Below are positions 1-13,400 of a stretch of DNA of 64,000 bases, one piece after another (the stretch's first letter is position 1; each line of letters starts with the position of its first letter). Where the stretch lies: the NCBI GenBank assembly GCA_023846275.1, contig CM043865.1:33556412-33620411 (forward strand). Direction: 5' to 3'. The notes beneath the pieces are model-generated. The model saw only the letters and a program-made list of their open reading frames with translations. It did no database searches and was not told the origin of the DNA. The translations under genes were made by a program, and so were the position numbers. This DNA is from Vanilla planifolia. Its lineage: Eukaryota > Streptophyta > Magnoliopsida > Asparagales > Orchidaceae.

Positions 1-850
1 ATTCTTCGATGCTCTTCAACTCTAACCTTGAAGTTGATTGCATAAGGCTTTTGTTATGTAGGTTGTACCAAGTCTTTGAACCTGACCTTCACATGGGACA
101 TTATAGAGAGATTTTCCATGGTTTATTCAATTTCTTGTCTCCAAGGTCTTTCTACAAACCATCATCTTCTTAGCTTCGAATCAAGTCTCGCATCTTTGAT
201 GCCTTCAGCCTTATTGTGTTACTCAAACCCGACAGTTTCTTTGCCTATCTCACTGCAGATGGAAACCTTCATCGACCCCATTGGTTAGGGTCTATCTCTG
301 CCATGTTAGTCCAAAGATGCTTCTTATTATTCACTTCGTAGATCTAGTCATTGAAGGGTAGGAAATTGAGCTACGACTATTGCCCTTGTCCTATATGACT
401 TGCCTCTACGAGTTCAAGCTATGCGTGGAAATTTGCTGGCTTAGCAACCACTAGTATGTCTTCCATCGCTGCCACCTTTACTTGTGGATAGGGAAAGATT
501 AGTGGAATTTCCCGCTCTATCTCATGTTACTGGTCCCCAAAAAAATGCAGGAAGCCTTTGACCGATGATTGTGGTCAGCATATGCAAATTTCGAAGGTGA
601 AAACAGTGAAGATGATGATGTCGATATTCTTCTTGGCAAATCCAAATTCAAGTTGGATTCTTCTCTAAAGCCACCATTTTTAATAAGGAATAAATAGAAG
701 TTTTCATAAAATATAATTGATCCAATACAATATTTTATAAAAGTCAACACAGTAATTAATACTATATCATTAGTACAAAAAGGTAATTTTCTAAAGGCCT
801 TAAATGTTAAAACTAATATAATAAATTCATGGATTGTAAGTTCAAGCCTA
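1..850. other. Unassigned sequence
   Basis: I see no recognisable coding segment here. The first 600 bases are less AT-rich than the sequence after them, and short open frames on both strands match no family I know. It may be the edge of a transposable element or an intron of the plus-strand gene that appears at 4.3 kb. Confidence 0.4.
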
Positions 851-3800
851 TCTGATTACATGACTAGGGATGCTATTTTTCTAGAGTATTATAATCTATG
901 CAGTAAGAATTTTACCTTTCATATTGCAAATAGATCTCTATCAAAAGTGATTGAAATATGTTCTTTCTCCATTTCAAATGACCTAGCTCTTAATTCTATA
1001 TTATTAGTTTTTAACTTATATTATAATTTACTATCTATTAGTAAACTTAGGAGGCAAAATGTATTACTAAATTTCGAGAATATCATTTTGAATTTCAGTA
1101 TTTGAATTTGGGGATAATAATTGACAATGCTAAGTTACGTTCATATCTCTATCTTCTCAAGATTGATGATACTCAAGTTAGATAACTTTCAAAGGAAATA
1201 TGAGAAATACATTTTCTTTCAATTATTTTTAATAATGATGATATAAATCATTTGTGGCATTATTACTTAGGTGATTTTAGTTTTTGTATCTTGAGAAATT
1301 CTTTATTTTATCTATAAAAAATTAAAGTTCTAAGTTTTTTTAGTACGACGTTTGTTAGTTATTTAAACATTTTTGAAGTTCTTATCCAAATTTGGTCTTA
1401 AAAATAATCTCATCCATTCTTAATGATTCATAATGATGTTTGTGTTGGATGGTTTGTTTTTTTGTTGATGATCATATTTGAGCGACTTGGATATTTTTGA
1501 TGAAAATAATTAAAAGTTAGTTGTATTTTCAAAACTTTCAATAAAATGATCCAGACTCAATTTCATGCCAAAATATAAGTGTTGAAAATTGATAATGCAA
1601 AGGAATATTTTAAATTAATTATTGGAGATTTTTTGTTAACAGAGAGAATAGTTCATCAAAGTTCACACGTCAATACATCGAACAAAATGGTATTGTAGAA
1701 AATAAAAAAAGATATCTTTTAGAAATTGCTAGATCTTGTTTATTCTTCACTCATGTAGCTAACCCTTTTTAAGAGAGGCTGTGCCACATATCTAATTAAT
1801 AGAGTGTCTTTTATTATCTTTAAATTTCAAATACCTTGTAAATTTTTTCTAAAGTCTTATTCTAACACATGTTTCATTCCTATTATTTTTCTAAATGTAT
1901 TTGGTTGTTCTATATTTATCTATGTATAACTATAGTACAAAAGAAAGCTTGATCCTAAATCAATTAAATGTATCCTTCTAAGATATTCTCTATATCAAAA
2001 ATTATATAAATGTTATTCTTCAATCATAAAAAAATTCTATAATTTTATGGATTTAATTTTCTTTAAACATTAACCTTCTCCAAAAATGATATTTAAGTGG
2101 AGAATGATATATAAGAAAATCATTTTTGAGAAATTGATAAAAACCCTCGAAGTCTCTCTCTAGCCGAACATCATTCCTCGATTCCTAAAAAATAAGCAAT
2201 AATCATGTTTCTTTCATTTGAGCTGGCAATAATCATGTCTTTTCCATTTGAACCAACAATTAGTCCAAATTATATATAACATATTATGGAAAAAGAGTGT
2301 TCATTATCTATTTCAAAAAAGGAAGGACAACCAAGAGACGATTGAATCACAAACATAATTTTTGTTGGTCTAGAAAACTAAATTGAGTTCACAATCTCTT
2401 CAAATTTGACAATTTTCAAGAAACACAAATCTTGACTCTTTAGGTGATCTTGTCTTCCTATTGCAATGAGAAAAGAAATTAAATCATATGCAAATTATCT
2501 CATTTATAATTTCATTTCATATAAAAGGCTCTCATTAAGCTTTTGTTCTTTTAATTTGAGTCTCAATAAGATTTAGATTTTGACCAATATTGATGAAACT
2601 CTTTAAGTTTCATATGGAGAGTTGTTGTATGAAAATAAATTAGTACCTTGGAGAAAAATAAAACACAGGAACTTGAAATATGTTATTGGCTATTAATGGA
2701 TATCCATTGTGAAGTACAAGGCAGAAGAATATATGGAAAGATTCAAAACTCAATTAGTAGCAAAAGAATTCACTTAGTCTTATAGAATTGATTAGTAGGA
2801 GACTTACTCTTATTTCCAAACTCTTAGAATTTTGTTATTGTTATCAATTAATTTGGATTGGCCTCTTCATTAACTAGATATTAGAAATACATTTCCACAG
2901 GGAGCACTACAAAAAATATATATGGAGATCCCTCTAGGTCTACATTCAAAGACCAATGCTAATGAAGTTTGCAAACATAAAAATTCTCTATTGGCCTAAG
3001 TAGTCTTGTCAAGCATGATTTGATAGGTTTACAAAAGTTGTTAAGAAGAATGGATACTAGTAGAGTCAAACTAATTACGCAATATTTTTTAGGCATTCTC
3101 TTAAGGGTAAGGTTGTTATCATTATAGTTTATATCGATGATATTATCTTAATAAGAGATTATGTTGAAGATTTACATGTTCTCAAAGAAATCCTATCTAA
3201 GGAATTTGAGCTTAAATATCTTAGTAACCTCAAGTATGTTCTCAAGATGAAAATCTTTCGATCAAGGAAAAGGTTTGTTATCTTTTAATGTAAGTATAGC
3301 TTAGTTCTTTTGCAAGAAGTAGGGATGTTAGGATATAAACATGTTGACACTTTAGACAAGTTAAAAGATGGTATTCTTGTGGAGAAGGGGAGATATTAAG
3401 GATTATTTAGAGAAAACTCATATATCTTTCACATATTAGACTTGACATTTATTTCTCTATTAATATGTTGTGCCAATTTATGAAAAATCTTATTAAAGAA
3501 TATATAAATGAATACTACATTCTCAAATATCTTAAAATGACACCAATTCTTCTTTCGTTGGCTAACAAAAGATGATGATGTTGATGTTAATTAGGTTGAT
3601 TCTATAACTGATTGAAGATCAATCTTAGGATATTGTTTCTACCTATGAGATAATCTTGTTACTTGATAGAGTAAGACGCAATCTGTCATACCCCGAAATA
3701 GTGCTGTTAGTTGATTTTGGATATATGACTTATGGAATTTGTGAAGGAATTTGATTGAAATCAGTGTTTATTGAACTTAATATGTTAGTTGAAGGTCTTA

Positions 3801-4063
3801 TGAAACTAAGGTGTGATAATCAAGTTGCATTTAACGTTGCTAAAAAACCTATTCATCATGTCATAATAAAGTATTTTGAGATTAAACTTTATTTAATAAA
3901 AGAAAAAATTAAAGAAATAATAGTTTAATCAGTTTATATTCCAATAAAACTTCAAATTGTAGATATTTTTACTAAAGTTCAACCAATGGCAAACCTTGAA
4001 GCTTTGAGGTCCAAGCTAAACATGTTCAACATTTACAACTTAATTCGAGGGAGATTATAGAAT
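850..4063 (+). mobile_element. Decayed Ty1/copia retrotransposon, sense strand
   Basis: Copia polyprotein pieces occur in the usual order on the plus strand, broken by stops and frameshifts. A GAG-pre-integrase segment (LNSILLVFNLYYNLLSISKL at about 990-1,050) is followed by LWHYYLGDF (about 1,250; the family has LWHxRLGHPS). Integrase pieces follow at about 1,580-1,730, including KIDNAKEYFK and HQSSHVNTS. Reverse transcriptase pieces at about 2,690-3,240 include VKYKAEEYMERFKTQLVAKEF and a degraded YMEIPLGL. The terminal RNase H segment at about 3,790-4,060 reads MKLRCDNQVAFNVAKKPIHH and ends SKLNMFNIYNLIRGRL then stop, the typical copia C-terminus. A purine-rich stretch (cgagggagatta, about 4,047) sits where the polypurine tract belongs. 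I could not define LTRs. Not functional. Confidence 0.85.
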
Positions 4064-4334
4064 TTCAAATTAATTGTGATAATTATTATAATTTTTATTA
4101 AATTTGACATTGACATTTTTTATTTTAGAATAATATTAGATAAAATATTACTAAAATTATTATTCTTTATTTTATATCTTTATTTAGGGTGACATGCTTC
4201 ATTTGGAAAAAATATCTTTGACATCTCCATAGTCTGTCTAAAGCTCTCAATTGCCCACAAAAGGCATTAGTTTTGAAGAACGCTTATTTGAAATGAACAA
4301 TTTATATTGGCAAATGCTAACAGTCTGTCCTTAG

Positions 4335-4462
4335 GTGGCTGTTGACATGCTTCATTTGGGAAAAATAGCTGTGATCAAATTCAAAAACCTCAGGCAGCTG
4401 AAAATATCTAATGCAAATGGTGAACTCGAAAAAGCTAAACTTCTTGCAGACAAATCTATTCG
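4335..4462 (+). CDS. Unknown plus-strand gene, exon a
   Basis: The exon follows a cttag acceptor, reads VAVDMLHLGKIAVIKFKNL and continues to ADKSI, and stops at a cg|gtatgt donor in phase 2. It is open throughout. The split arginine codon is completed by the first base of the next exon. Confidence 0.6.
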
Positions 4463-7400
4463 GTATGTTGATTCTTTTGTAACAAAAAGTGGATGAATTT
4501 ATAATGAAATGGCTTTTAAGAGTGTCTTCATTCTGTTTACTTGGTTTGCATATACTGTCTCCATTGGGATGCCATCTTTTATGATATTCAATAAGAAGGC
4601 ACTCGTTCACCGTTTTTTGGTCCTTTTTAATTGGTGTTAGAGTAATTTTCTGTAAAAATTAAGTTCGTATGTTTGACTGGCTATTGCATTTTTGTTTATC
4701 TGGTAGGATAACAAAGGAATATGTGAGTACTGCAGTAAAGAGCCAAGAACGTGTGCGTGACAGTAGGCAACCTAAGGACAGTGCCAAGGACTTGAAGTTT
4801 GCATTGATCATACTGGTTTGTTTATGGAGGCTCTTATAGTTTTTTATATAAATGATTCTTCTTTGTGGATTCTCATTCTTTATATATGAAAAAAAAATAT
4901 GCCATTACTTGAGAGCTACTTGCTTAGGTTTCCTCTTTATTTTTTCATTCATAAAGATGTCTCAGTAGTCCTTTCCTGTAAAGGCAACATTTTTATAGTA
5001 GAAAGAATGCCCTTTTCTTATGTAGCTGGTCCTTTCTTCTTTGCTAGCATTTGATTGTTTGCTCCAAAATGTACATTTTGATAATGTAAGTTTTGAGTCT
5101 TCTTTTAGATAATCTGCTATTCATTCTTTTGTTACACAAAGACAAAGCTGCACTTTGGAAGCAGTTGGTGTGTGTCCAGTGTTTTTTTCATTCATTGTGA
5201 ATCGGTAGCTAGTTCAATGCCTACTTAATTAGGATCATGCTTTCATTACTTGCATTTTTTTTCATGTGATGTAGATTTTAAAATTGATTCGAAGTAGTGA
5301 AATTCTATTGATTCATTACATAAAATACAAGCAAAAGTTTCTCTTCTTATAGCAAAAGAGAGCTACAAAAAATAGGAAATAAATTAGAACAAAAAATTTT
5401 TAAGTATTCTCCTGATTAAATGTCTCCTTTAAGTAACAAATAAGGAAGGATTTGATAAATAAATCAAGTAAAGAATGAAGAGAAATCAAATAACAAATCA
5501 TCAAAAATCAAGAAAGAGACTTGATAAGTTTTTAAAATTACCACTCAAGTTGGCGTAAGAACAATTAAATTGCTAGCTTGGAAAATCAAAACTATCAAAT
5601 TGCTTTTTGTGCAGACTCGTGGAACGTTCATAACCTTGTTGATAATAGGAATATATGACATGCAAATCATTTCTATTGTAAATTTTTTCTTTGATAAAGT
5701 ACCTGTCAATTTCTTTATGCTTCGTCTTATCATGAATGTTCAGGTTGTGAACAATAACAATAGCTAATTTGTTGTTAGGATTAACCTTGATTGATAATTG
5801 CATAAGAATATTCAATTCTTCAAGAAGCTGCAATCATAAATTTCAAATATTCTATTTGCAATCATTCTAAACTTAGTTTCTTCACTACTCTTGGTCATCA
5901 TATTTTATTTTATTATCAAGATTCCACCAATAAAGGTACAATATCCTGATGTTGATTGTCTATTTATAACACTTCCTGTCTAATCTATGTCTATATGAGC
6001 CTTTATGTGTAAGTGACCATAATTCTTAAAGAGTATTCCTTTACTTGTAGTTGCCTTCAAGTACCTAAGAATCTTATAGACAGCTTCAAAGTGTTATGTG
6101 CTTTGAGAATACATGAATTAGCTCACCACACTATTGAGATAGGTGTGTCACAAGTAAATTAGCCTTCCCACGAGTCTTAAGTATTGTTCTTTATTCATGA
6201 CATCCTGTGGTTTAATTGCTTGTAGTTTCATATTGGGTTCAATGGGAGTTTCAATAGCTTTACATCCAAGCATATCAGTTTCACCAAGTCAACATATTTG
6301 CATTTATTCCTAAAAAATCCTACATTGAATATGGTAAACTCTGTGCCAAAGAAGTATTCTAGAACCCTCAAATCCTTAATCTTAAACTCTTTAGCTGGTG
6401 TTATTTTTAGATTTCCAAGTTTTTATCATCTCTTGACAATAAGGACAACTTTTTTGGTCATTGGGTGTTTGTAGAGCATGTCGTAATTTGTTTTGTTAAA
6501 CCCATGAACTCATTGGCTATATTTGTTTTTGATATTAACTCTTTAAGTACTTTTTTATGATGATCTAATGTATTTACATAGTGCACCTTTTAGGCAATAA
6601 TTTAAATATGTAGATTTGGTGATCATCATACCATAGAGTAAGATTAGTACTTGAGCAAACTATATAGAAATTGTCAAAATAGCTTAAGGACTTGAAAAAT
6701 GGATAAGATGCTCTAATGTCTACATGAGTCTAATATCTAGAATTTATCTTTATATTTTTAGGATTTATGTAAAAGTTGTGTTGATGCTTATCTTATACTA
6801 ATCAAAAGCTTGCATATGTATTTTATTATAATTCATAAACTTGTATTTATAAAAAAAAGATTTCTCAAATCTAATAGTTAAATGTATGTATCAAGAATAG
6901 ATAAATTAATGTCACAAAGCCTTCAATTGATAGATTAGATTATTAAGCATTTCTATTCATGAAGCAAAGCCATGGATTTGCATGAAGAGTACGTTAGATG
7001 TATCATTAACATGCATTGGTTCAAATGTGAAGTTATTTAGACGAAAATAAAATCATTTGAACACTTATGTTGATGTAGTTAAGGTTTTATAAGAATTTTT
7101 AGACCTTGTCGTACTTTAACATACATTAGCATAAGTGTGACTCATCTAACGTAATTAAAAAATCTTTATTATTTGATTTGGACATTATTTGGTTGATTTG
7201 AGTACTTAGGCTAAGTTGATTAAAAGTAATTTAAATAACATAATGAATTCGTTTGATATCATATAACATAGATAAAATCAAATCAAAACTAAAAGCTTAT
7301 TTTTACAATATTTAAAATGCTTACACATTAAAATATTTATAATTTTTTGAAGTAAATTAAATATTTTATAAAATTTCAAAATGTCCGTAAGGTATATGAT

Positions 7401-10400
7401 ACATATATATCACATATGGTATATTGACAATAAATCATCCAAATAAAGAATTGTATATGATGTCATTAATAATGTGTAATATCATTTAGTAGAGTATGGT
7501 ATATTTCTAACTATAATACAGTTGTGGGTTAGTTTCAAATTGAGACTTAATAATGAATAATACATGAAGCTCTAAGCAAGTTACAATCTACCGAGTAAAT
7601 TGGTAAAGGCCCAAGACTTATATACGATGTGCTTATGTTTATGTATAGTTCATTCTAGTAGCATATGGGATGTCATACCAACAGTACTTCTAGCACAAAA
7701 TTCTATAACATCTATTGTGACTAATTTTGGGAATAGTGTATTTATTGTCTAACTATCATATAGCAGTTTTGGGGCAATTCTATGGATCCAAATGAGTATA
7801 AATGGACCTCTTGTTTTTAAAAAAGTTTTTAGAGTTTCTATTCATTCATTTAGCCACATTTCATTTAAAGAGTGGACATTATGAGAGCTTATATTACAAT
7901 ATTATTTTGGAAGAATAAGCTCTTGCATAAAGATTGCAATACAACATTCTTATACATACACATCTTCACATTTATGCAAAGTCTTTGATAATTTTTTAAC
8001 TCAATCTATTAGTGGGTTTTGTTGTATATCTATCCAATGGTGATTGAGTTTATATTTTAAATATTCTTTGAATTCATTGTTTTGAGTAATCCCTTGGTTC
8101 AGTTTGTGAGCAAGAGAAGTGCTTAAAAGCTGTGTTGAGGAGATTTTAAGACCTTGCTTTAAGGCTTGGTGTTGGAATGGATTGTAGAATCTCCTAGGCT
8201 TGGTGTTTGAGATATTGGGGTTATGTTTTAGCTGATAAAAAGCAAGTTGCAAAGGTGTCTATGGAAGTGTGTGATTGTGCTAGGCTCAAGTGATTGATTT
8301 GGGGTAGAGTAGGCCAAGAAATTAGTGGTTAAGCCATTTGAAACTTTTGTGTGATTTATTTCACTGTGCTTTATATTCATACTTGAATGATTAAAAACGA
8401 CCAATAATCAAAATCAAAAAAGATTTTAGATATTATTTGTAATCATTTCGAGTTATCCCTTCAGCTTTGTTTGTAAGGGAAGGGCTTTGCTCCAATGACC
8501 ATTATTGTAGTAGATTGTGGAACATTGCTCTGAGTCTTAGTGTGTAGTAGATTGCAAAGCCTTCTCAAAAGCTTGGTGTAGGAGATTGTAAGAGGCTTCT
8601 TTACTTACTTAAATTGAGTGAAAGAGTGATTAGATGGTATAAGCTCAAATGGGGTGCTTGAGGGTAGAGTTGGCTAAGCAGTTAATGGCCAAACTACCTA
8701 GAAGTTTATGTAGATCTTTCACCTAAATTTGAGAAATTCTTGGGCAAACAAGGTTTGTAGATTAAAAGAATCCTTATATAGACTTAAATAGCTTCAAAAA
8801 GCTTGGTTTGAAAGATTTGAGGAAGTTAAAAGATATAGCATTCTCAAAGCCAAACGTGTTGGGCCCATAAGCATGTTGAAGAGGAGTGAATTGGGCTTAA
8901 TCAACTTTTCTAATTATTTGAAAATCTTTTTTATTTTGATTATTAGTATTTTTAGCATAAAAAAATTAGTAAAGTAAATCACACAGAGTTCTTAGGTGGC
9001 TTGTCCACTAACCCCATGGTGTATTACACCTCCAAGAATCCATGCTTGAGCATGGATTTGAATGACCTCCATTAACATGGTTTGTTTGATTTTGCACAAC
9101 CATGAATGGCTTTGGTTATAAAAAAAAAGAAGACAACCATCTTCTAGGAGCTTGAGGATGTAAGAAGGCAATTTTGATGGTCCTTGTTGACACTATGGTT
9201 ATCATTGGTAATGTATTGCTAAGATTATTCATTTAAAACAAATCCTCATGTGAAAGTTTTCGGTCAAGGTTTGGGGAAGCTTCAGTATTTTCTTAGGATA
9301 GAAATCATCAATTGTAAGCAAGGAATTTTTTTATATCTCAAGAAAAATACTCCCTAAATCTTCTCAAGGAAATTGGAATGTTGGGATGCTTATCGACATT
9401 GCATCCTCTTGAGCGAAATTAGTAACAAAAGATTAGAAAGGATAATCTACTAGCAAATAAAGGGACGTATTGATTTCTAGTTTGTAAATTGATCTACTTG
9501 CCTCTCACTCGAATCTATGCATTCACTAAGCAAAGATACTTTGAGGTCATTTACCAGATCCTTCAATGCTTAAAGGGATCTCTTGGGAGAGGTATGTTCT
9601 TTAAGAACACTAAGTACAAGGAAGTGAAAGGATTTGTAGATGGAGATTGGGCTAGTTCTCTTGGAGATACAAAGTCAACTACTGGTGATTATACAAAGCT
9701 ATGAGGTAATGTGGTTACATAGAGAGGTAGGAAGCAAATTGTAGTTGGAAGAAGTTGTGTTAAAATAAAATAGGGTTTTTGAGAGAATTAGATATCCCTT
9801 TATTTGGACCCATGAAAAACTGCATACTGATGGTAAGTCTGCCATTGTTGTAGTCAATAGCTCTATATAAAATGATAGAATAAACATGGAGGATTGATAA
9901 GAATTTTGTCAAACCAAAAATTGATAGAAATATTAAAAGTTTACATTATGTTTCTACAAAACTTCTAGTTTTAGACTTTCTAACAAAAAAATCCAAAGAC
10001 AAAATTTGAGTTAAAAATTAGCAAATTAGGAATGGGTGATATTTATTCATCAATTTGAGAGAGAGTGCTGAAAAGATTCCTCAAATCTCACATTTAAAAA
10101 GATATGAAATCAGCCTTCATTTGAAATGATTCTTCAAATCTCGTAACTAAAAGGATGTGGAGTCAATCTTGCCGATTCCTTCAATATCTCATAATTGGTA
10201 AAATTTTTTTATTACCATTTCTATTGCTTTTAGGGTTGAATTATTAGGTATCAAATATAACTCAATAAGATTCATATTTTGTTTTGAATTAGAATATATT
10301 TCAATCAATGAATCTTCAATAAAATTATTTCAAAGATTCTTTAAAAAAAAGAAATTCTGATTTAATGATTTTTTTTAAGTATTTATTTCCACTTCTGTCA

Positions 10401-13400
10401 TCCATCTGATTAGTGGCATACTTGGCTGAACGATCAAAATTATTCTTTGGCTTCTCCCCTGATATTAATAGATGCATCTTTTCCTTGGTCAGCTTTATGT
10501 GAGAAATTATGCATTCATTACAATCTAATGCAATGGGACTCACATATTTTGATATTTTTTTATTGTTTATTACATACTAAAAACCTATAAATCCTCTTTA
10601 AGAAGAAATGCTTCATGTATATTTAGTTATGTGCTTTACATATTTTGATTTCTTTTATTGCTCATCATGAAGTTTAAAAACCTATATATCCTCACGAGGA
10701 AGAAGTGGTGAATGCACCCGTACACCAAGCATGCGCTTGCCTGGTACTTTGTTATTTTAGCCATTGCTCTATTACATATTTTGATTTCTTTTATTGCTCA
10801 TCATGAAGTTTAAAAACCTATATATCCTCACGAGGAAGAAGTGGTGAATGCACCCGTACACCAAGCATGCGCTTGCCTGGTACTTTGTTATTTATGCCAT
10901 TGCTCTATTTTTGTTCAATATTCCTCGTACTTTTGGTATGAGAGAATTACCTATTAATTTTTGTTGATGTTAGGATGCATAACATATTAAAACTAATTCA
11001 TTTATTTATTTGTTAACTTTCTTTTAGGTTGGTTGAGTCAAATGAAATTTAAAAGCAAAAAGAAAGTGAATTGGAAATGAAAATTAAAATATATATTCTT
11101 TTAGCTGTTTTGAGTTAAAATTTGTTATTAATTTTATTTCACTGTAACTGTCTTTTAACTAAACATGCAAGTTAAATCAAAAGCTTTTAAAGTGCTTGAA
11201 GAAACATGGCAAGCCTTAATAGTGGGCTCAGTTATGGGCATAGAGGCAAAGCTTGCTTGGCAACTATTTTGGGTTTATTTGCATCAGGACTTAAGCCAGT
11301 TTGGTTCAAATCTCACCCTGAAAGATATGTAGGACTTGTGATCACGTTTAATTCAATAGTTTGTAGATTTACCATAGTACATGTTAAAACTCACCAATAT
11401 CTGTGTCCTTTAATCTTGCCTTGTATGCTTTACCCTAATATATGATGGCATTAAACAATGTGCTTGCAGTTGCAATCACTGGATTTTCTTGGCCTTCTGA
11501 AAGCTACAAGGAGAGCACTGGTAGAAACAGAGACTGAGGTAACTTCCCTAATTAAGTTTTGATTTGTTAATAGAAGTAATCGACATGATTATAGACTTTG
11601 ACGGCAACATGCTATGCACATGGAGACCCAGTAAACATTTGAAAGAAATCATACAGCATGTACGCATGCGTGTTTATGGGTGTCTCGTTGTGTATACTCG
11701 TGCATGTGCTTTTGTGTTTGTGAATAAACTTTAAACAAAATACAGGGATGGCTATTAGAAAGTCTTGCTTATACTTGAAAATAAGCTTGTTTTAAGTTCT
11801 CCCAAATATCCAATATTTATGCCATACTCTCCATGGAAGATGATAACTCTCATTTGATACCATCTTCAGGTCCTATTACCCTTCTGGTCATAGTAATGCC
11901 AAGAGCATCTTTTGGGTAATTAAACAACCTATTTGGTTTGAAGCTAAAATTGAGGGGCCAATCTACACTGAAGTTTAATGATACTCCTAACCAAGTACGA
12001 CTAATCAACACTCAATCTTGGATATTTTTCTTCTGTAAAATGGTGAAGTTCATGTAAATGGACAGATTGAACTTATCCCATAACAAGGAATCTAAGGGTA
12101 GCTTATTTTACAAGTCCAATTGGATGCTTAAAACAAGTCATGTTTGTAAGAAATGGGAAGTTGGAAATATGACGGAATATTTATGAATATTCTGGATTTG
12201 AGAAATACAAGAAAGATTATGTTGTCTTTGATGACCTATCAAAATATTTAGCATGAAATGATATTTTTTTTGTGCTAGGTGTTGTCATTGAATGGGATCT
12301 ATCATTTGAAGAATGGATTTAGATATCAAAAGTAGTGGGAAAATTGTTTGGTAAAAATACGTGAATCATTTAACAATTACAAGAATGTTTTGATGGAAAA
12401 CTTCATAATACCGCTACAAAGCTGGACATTTTTTGTGAATAGGTGTTGGGGAATAGAGCATTCACTAGCGTGGAAATTGAATATGGAAGAAATGAGAATG
12501 TATGAGCCAAAAAAGCTAGGGCACCCAATGAATTTGTTAGAGACAAAGACGATCTAATGAGACATGCAAATATAATCGATGTTGAGAAATTAACAAGGGA
12601 TAAGAGCTAAGTTTTCCTAGTTAGAAGCTATGATTTTTATGTATCAGATTGGACAAATACCCAACCTTTGTCAGAATTACAACAAAGGAATTACAAATCT
12701 ACCTTGACAGTTGCGATAACTTGATGGTGGCACAATTGCTTAGATTTACTAGGAAGAAAATTCTGTGGGGAGCCCGTTCAAATGATCAAAAGATTAGTTT
12801 GGGCTGCAAAAAGATCTTTTTTACCATCTTCCAATTTAACAAGGACAAAAAGATGTTATTTTGAAATCCAAATCAATATTTTTGATCATTTGGTTGGATT
12901 CACAGCAATTTTCTTGCTAATAATAGATTGACACTACTAGGTAATTTTCATGGTTTAGTTCAGCCTCAAAGCTATTAGAAGAATGGCCAAAGATTGTTAC
13001 ATTGTTTTCAAGCATTCCTGTGTGTGATTATATCAATTTTATTCTTTGTTAACATCTTTTTAGCAAATGTTTATTGCTGCCAATAGCTATGGATCGTGAT
13101 AGGATCTTTTTTGTGCACTAATGGTGTTTTATCCTCTTTTGAATTCAGGATTTGGCCTCATTTCAATTCGAAGTAGAAGAAGCCCTTCATCAATGCATTT
13201 CAATTTTCCAGGAGGTAACGTAGACCAATTCTGCATGATCCTCATTGATTACATTTTTTATTTGACAAGCTTCAAAATTATTTTGCCTAGTTAAGTCATT
13301 GTTAAATATAATAGAAGAGGTAAATTGCAAATAGATCATTTCAATATTGCAATGAGGTTTCTCAAATTTTAAAAATAAACAGCAAGCTCTCACAGTTCAG

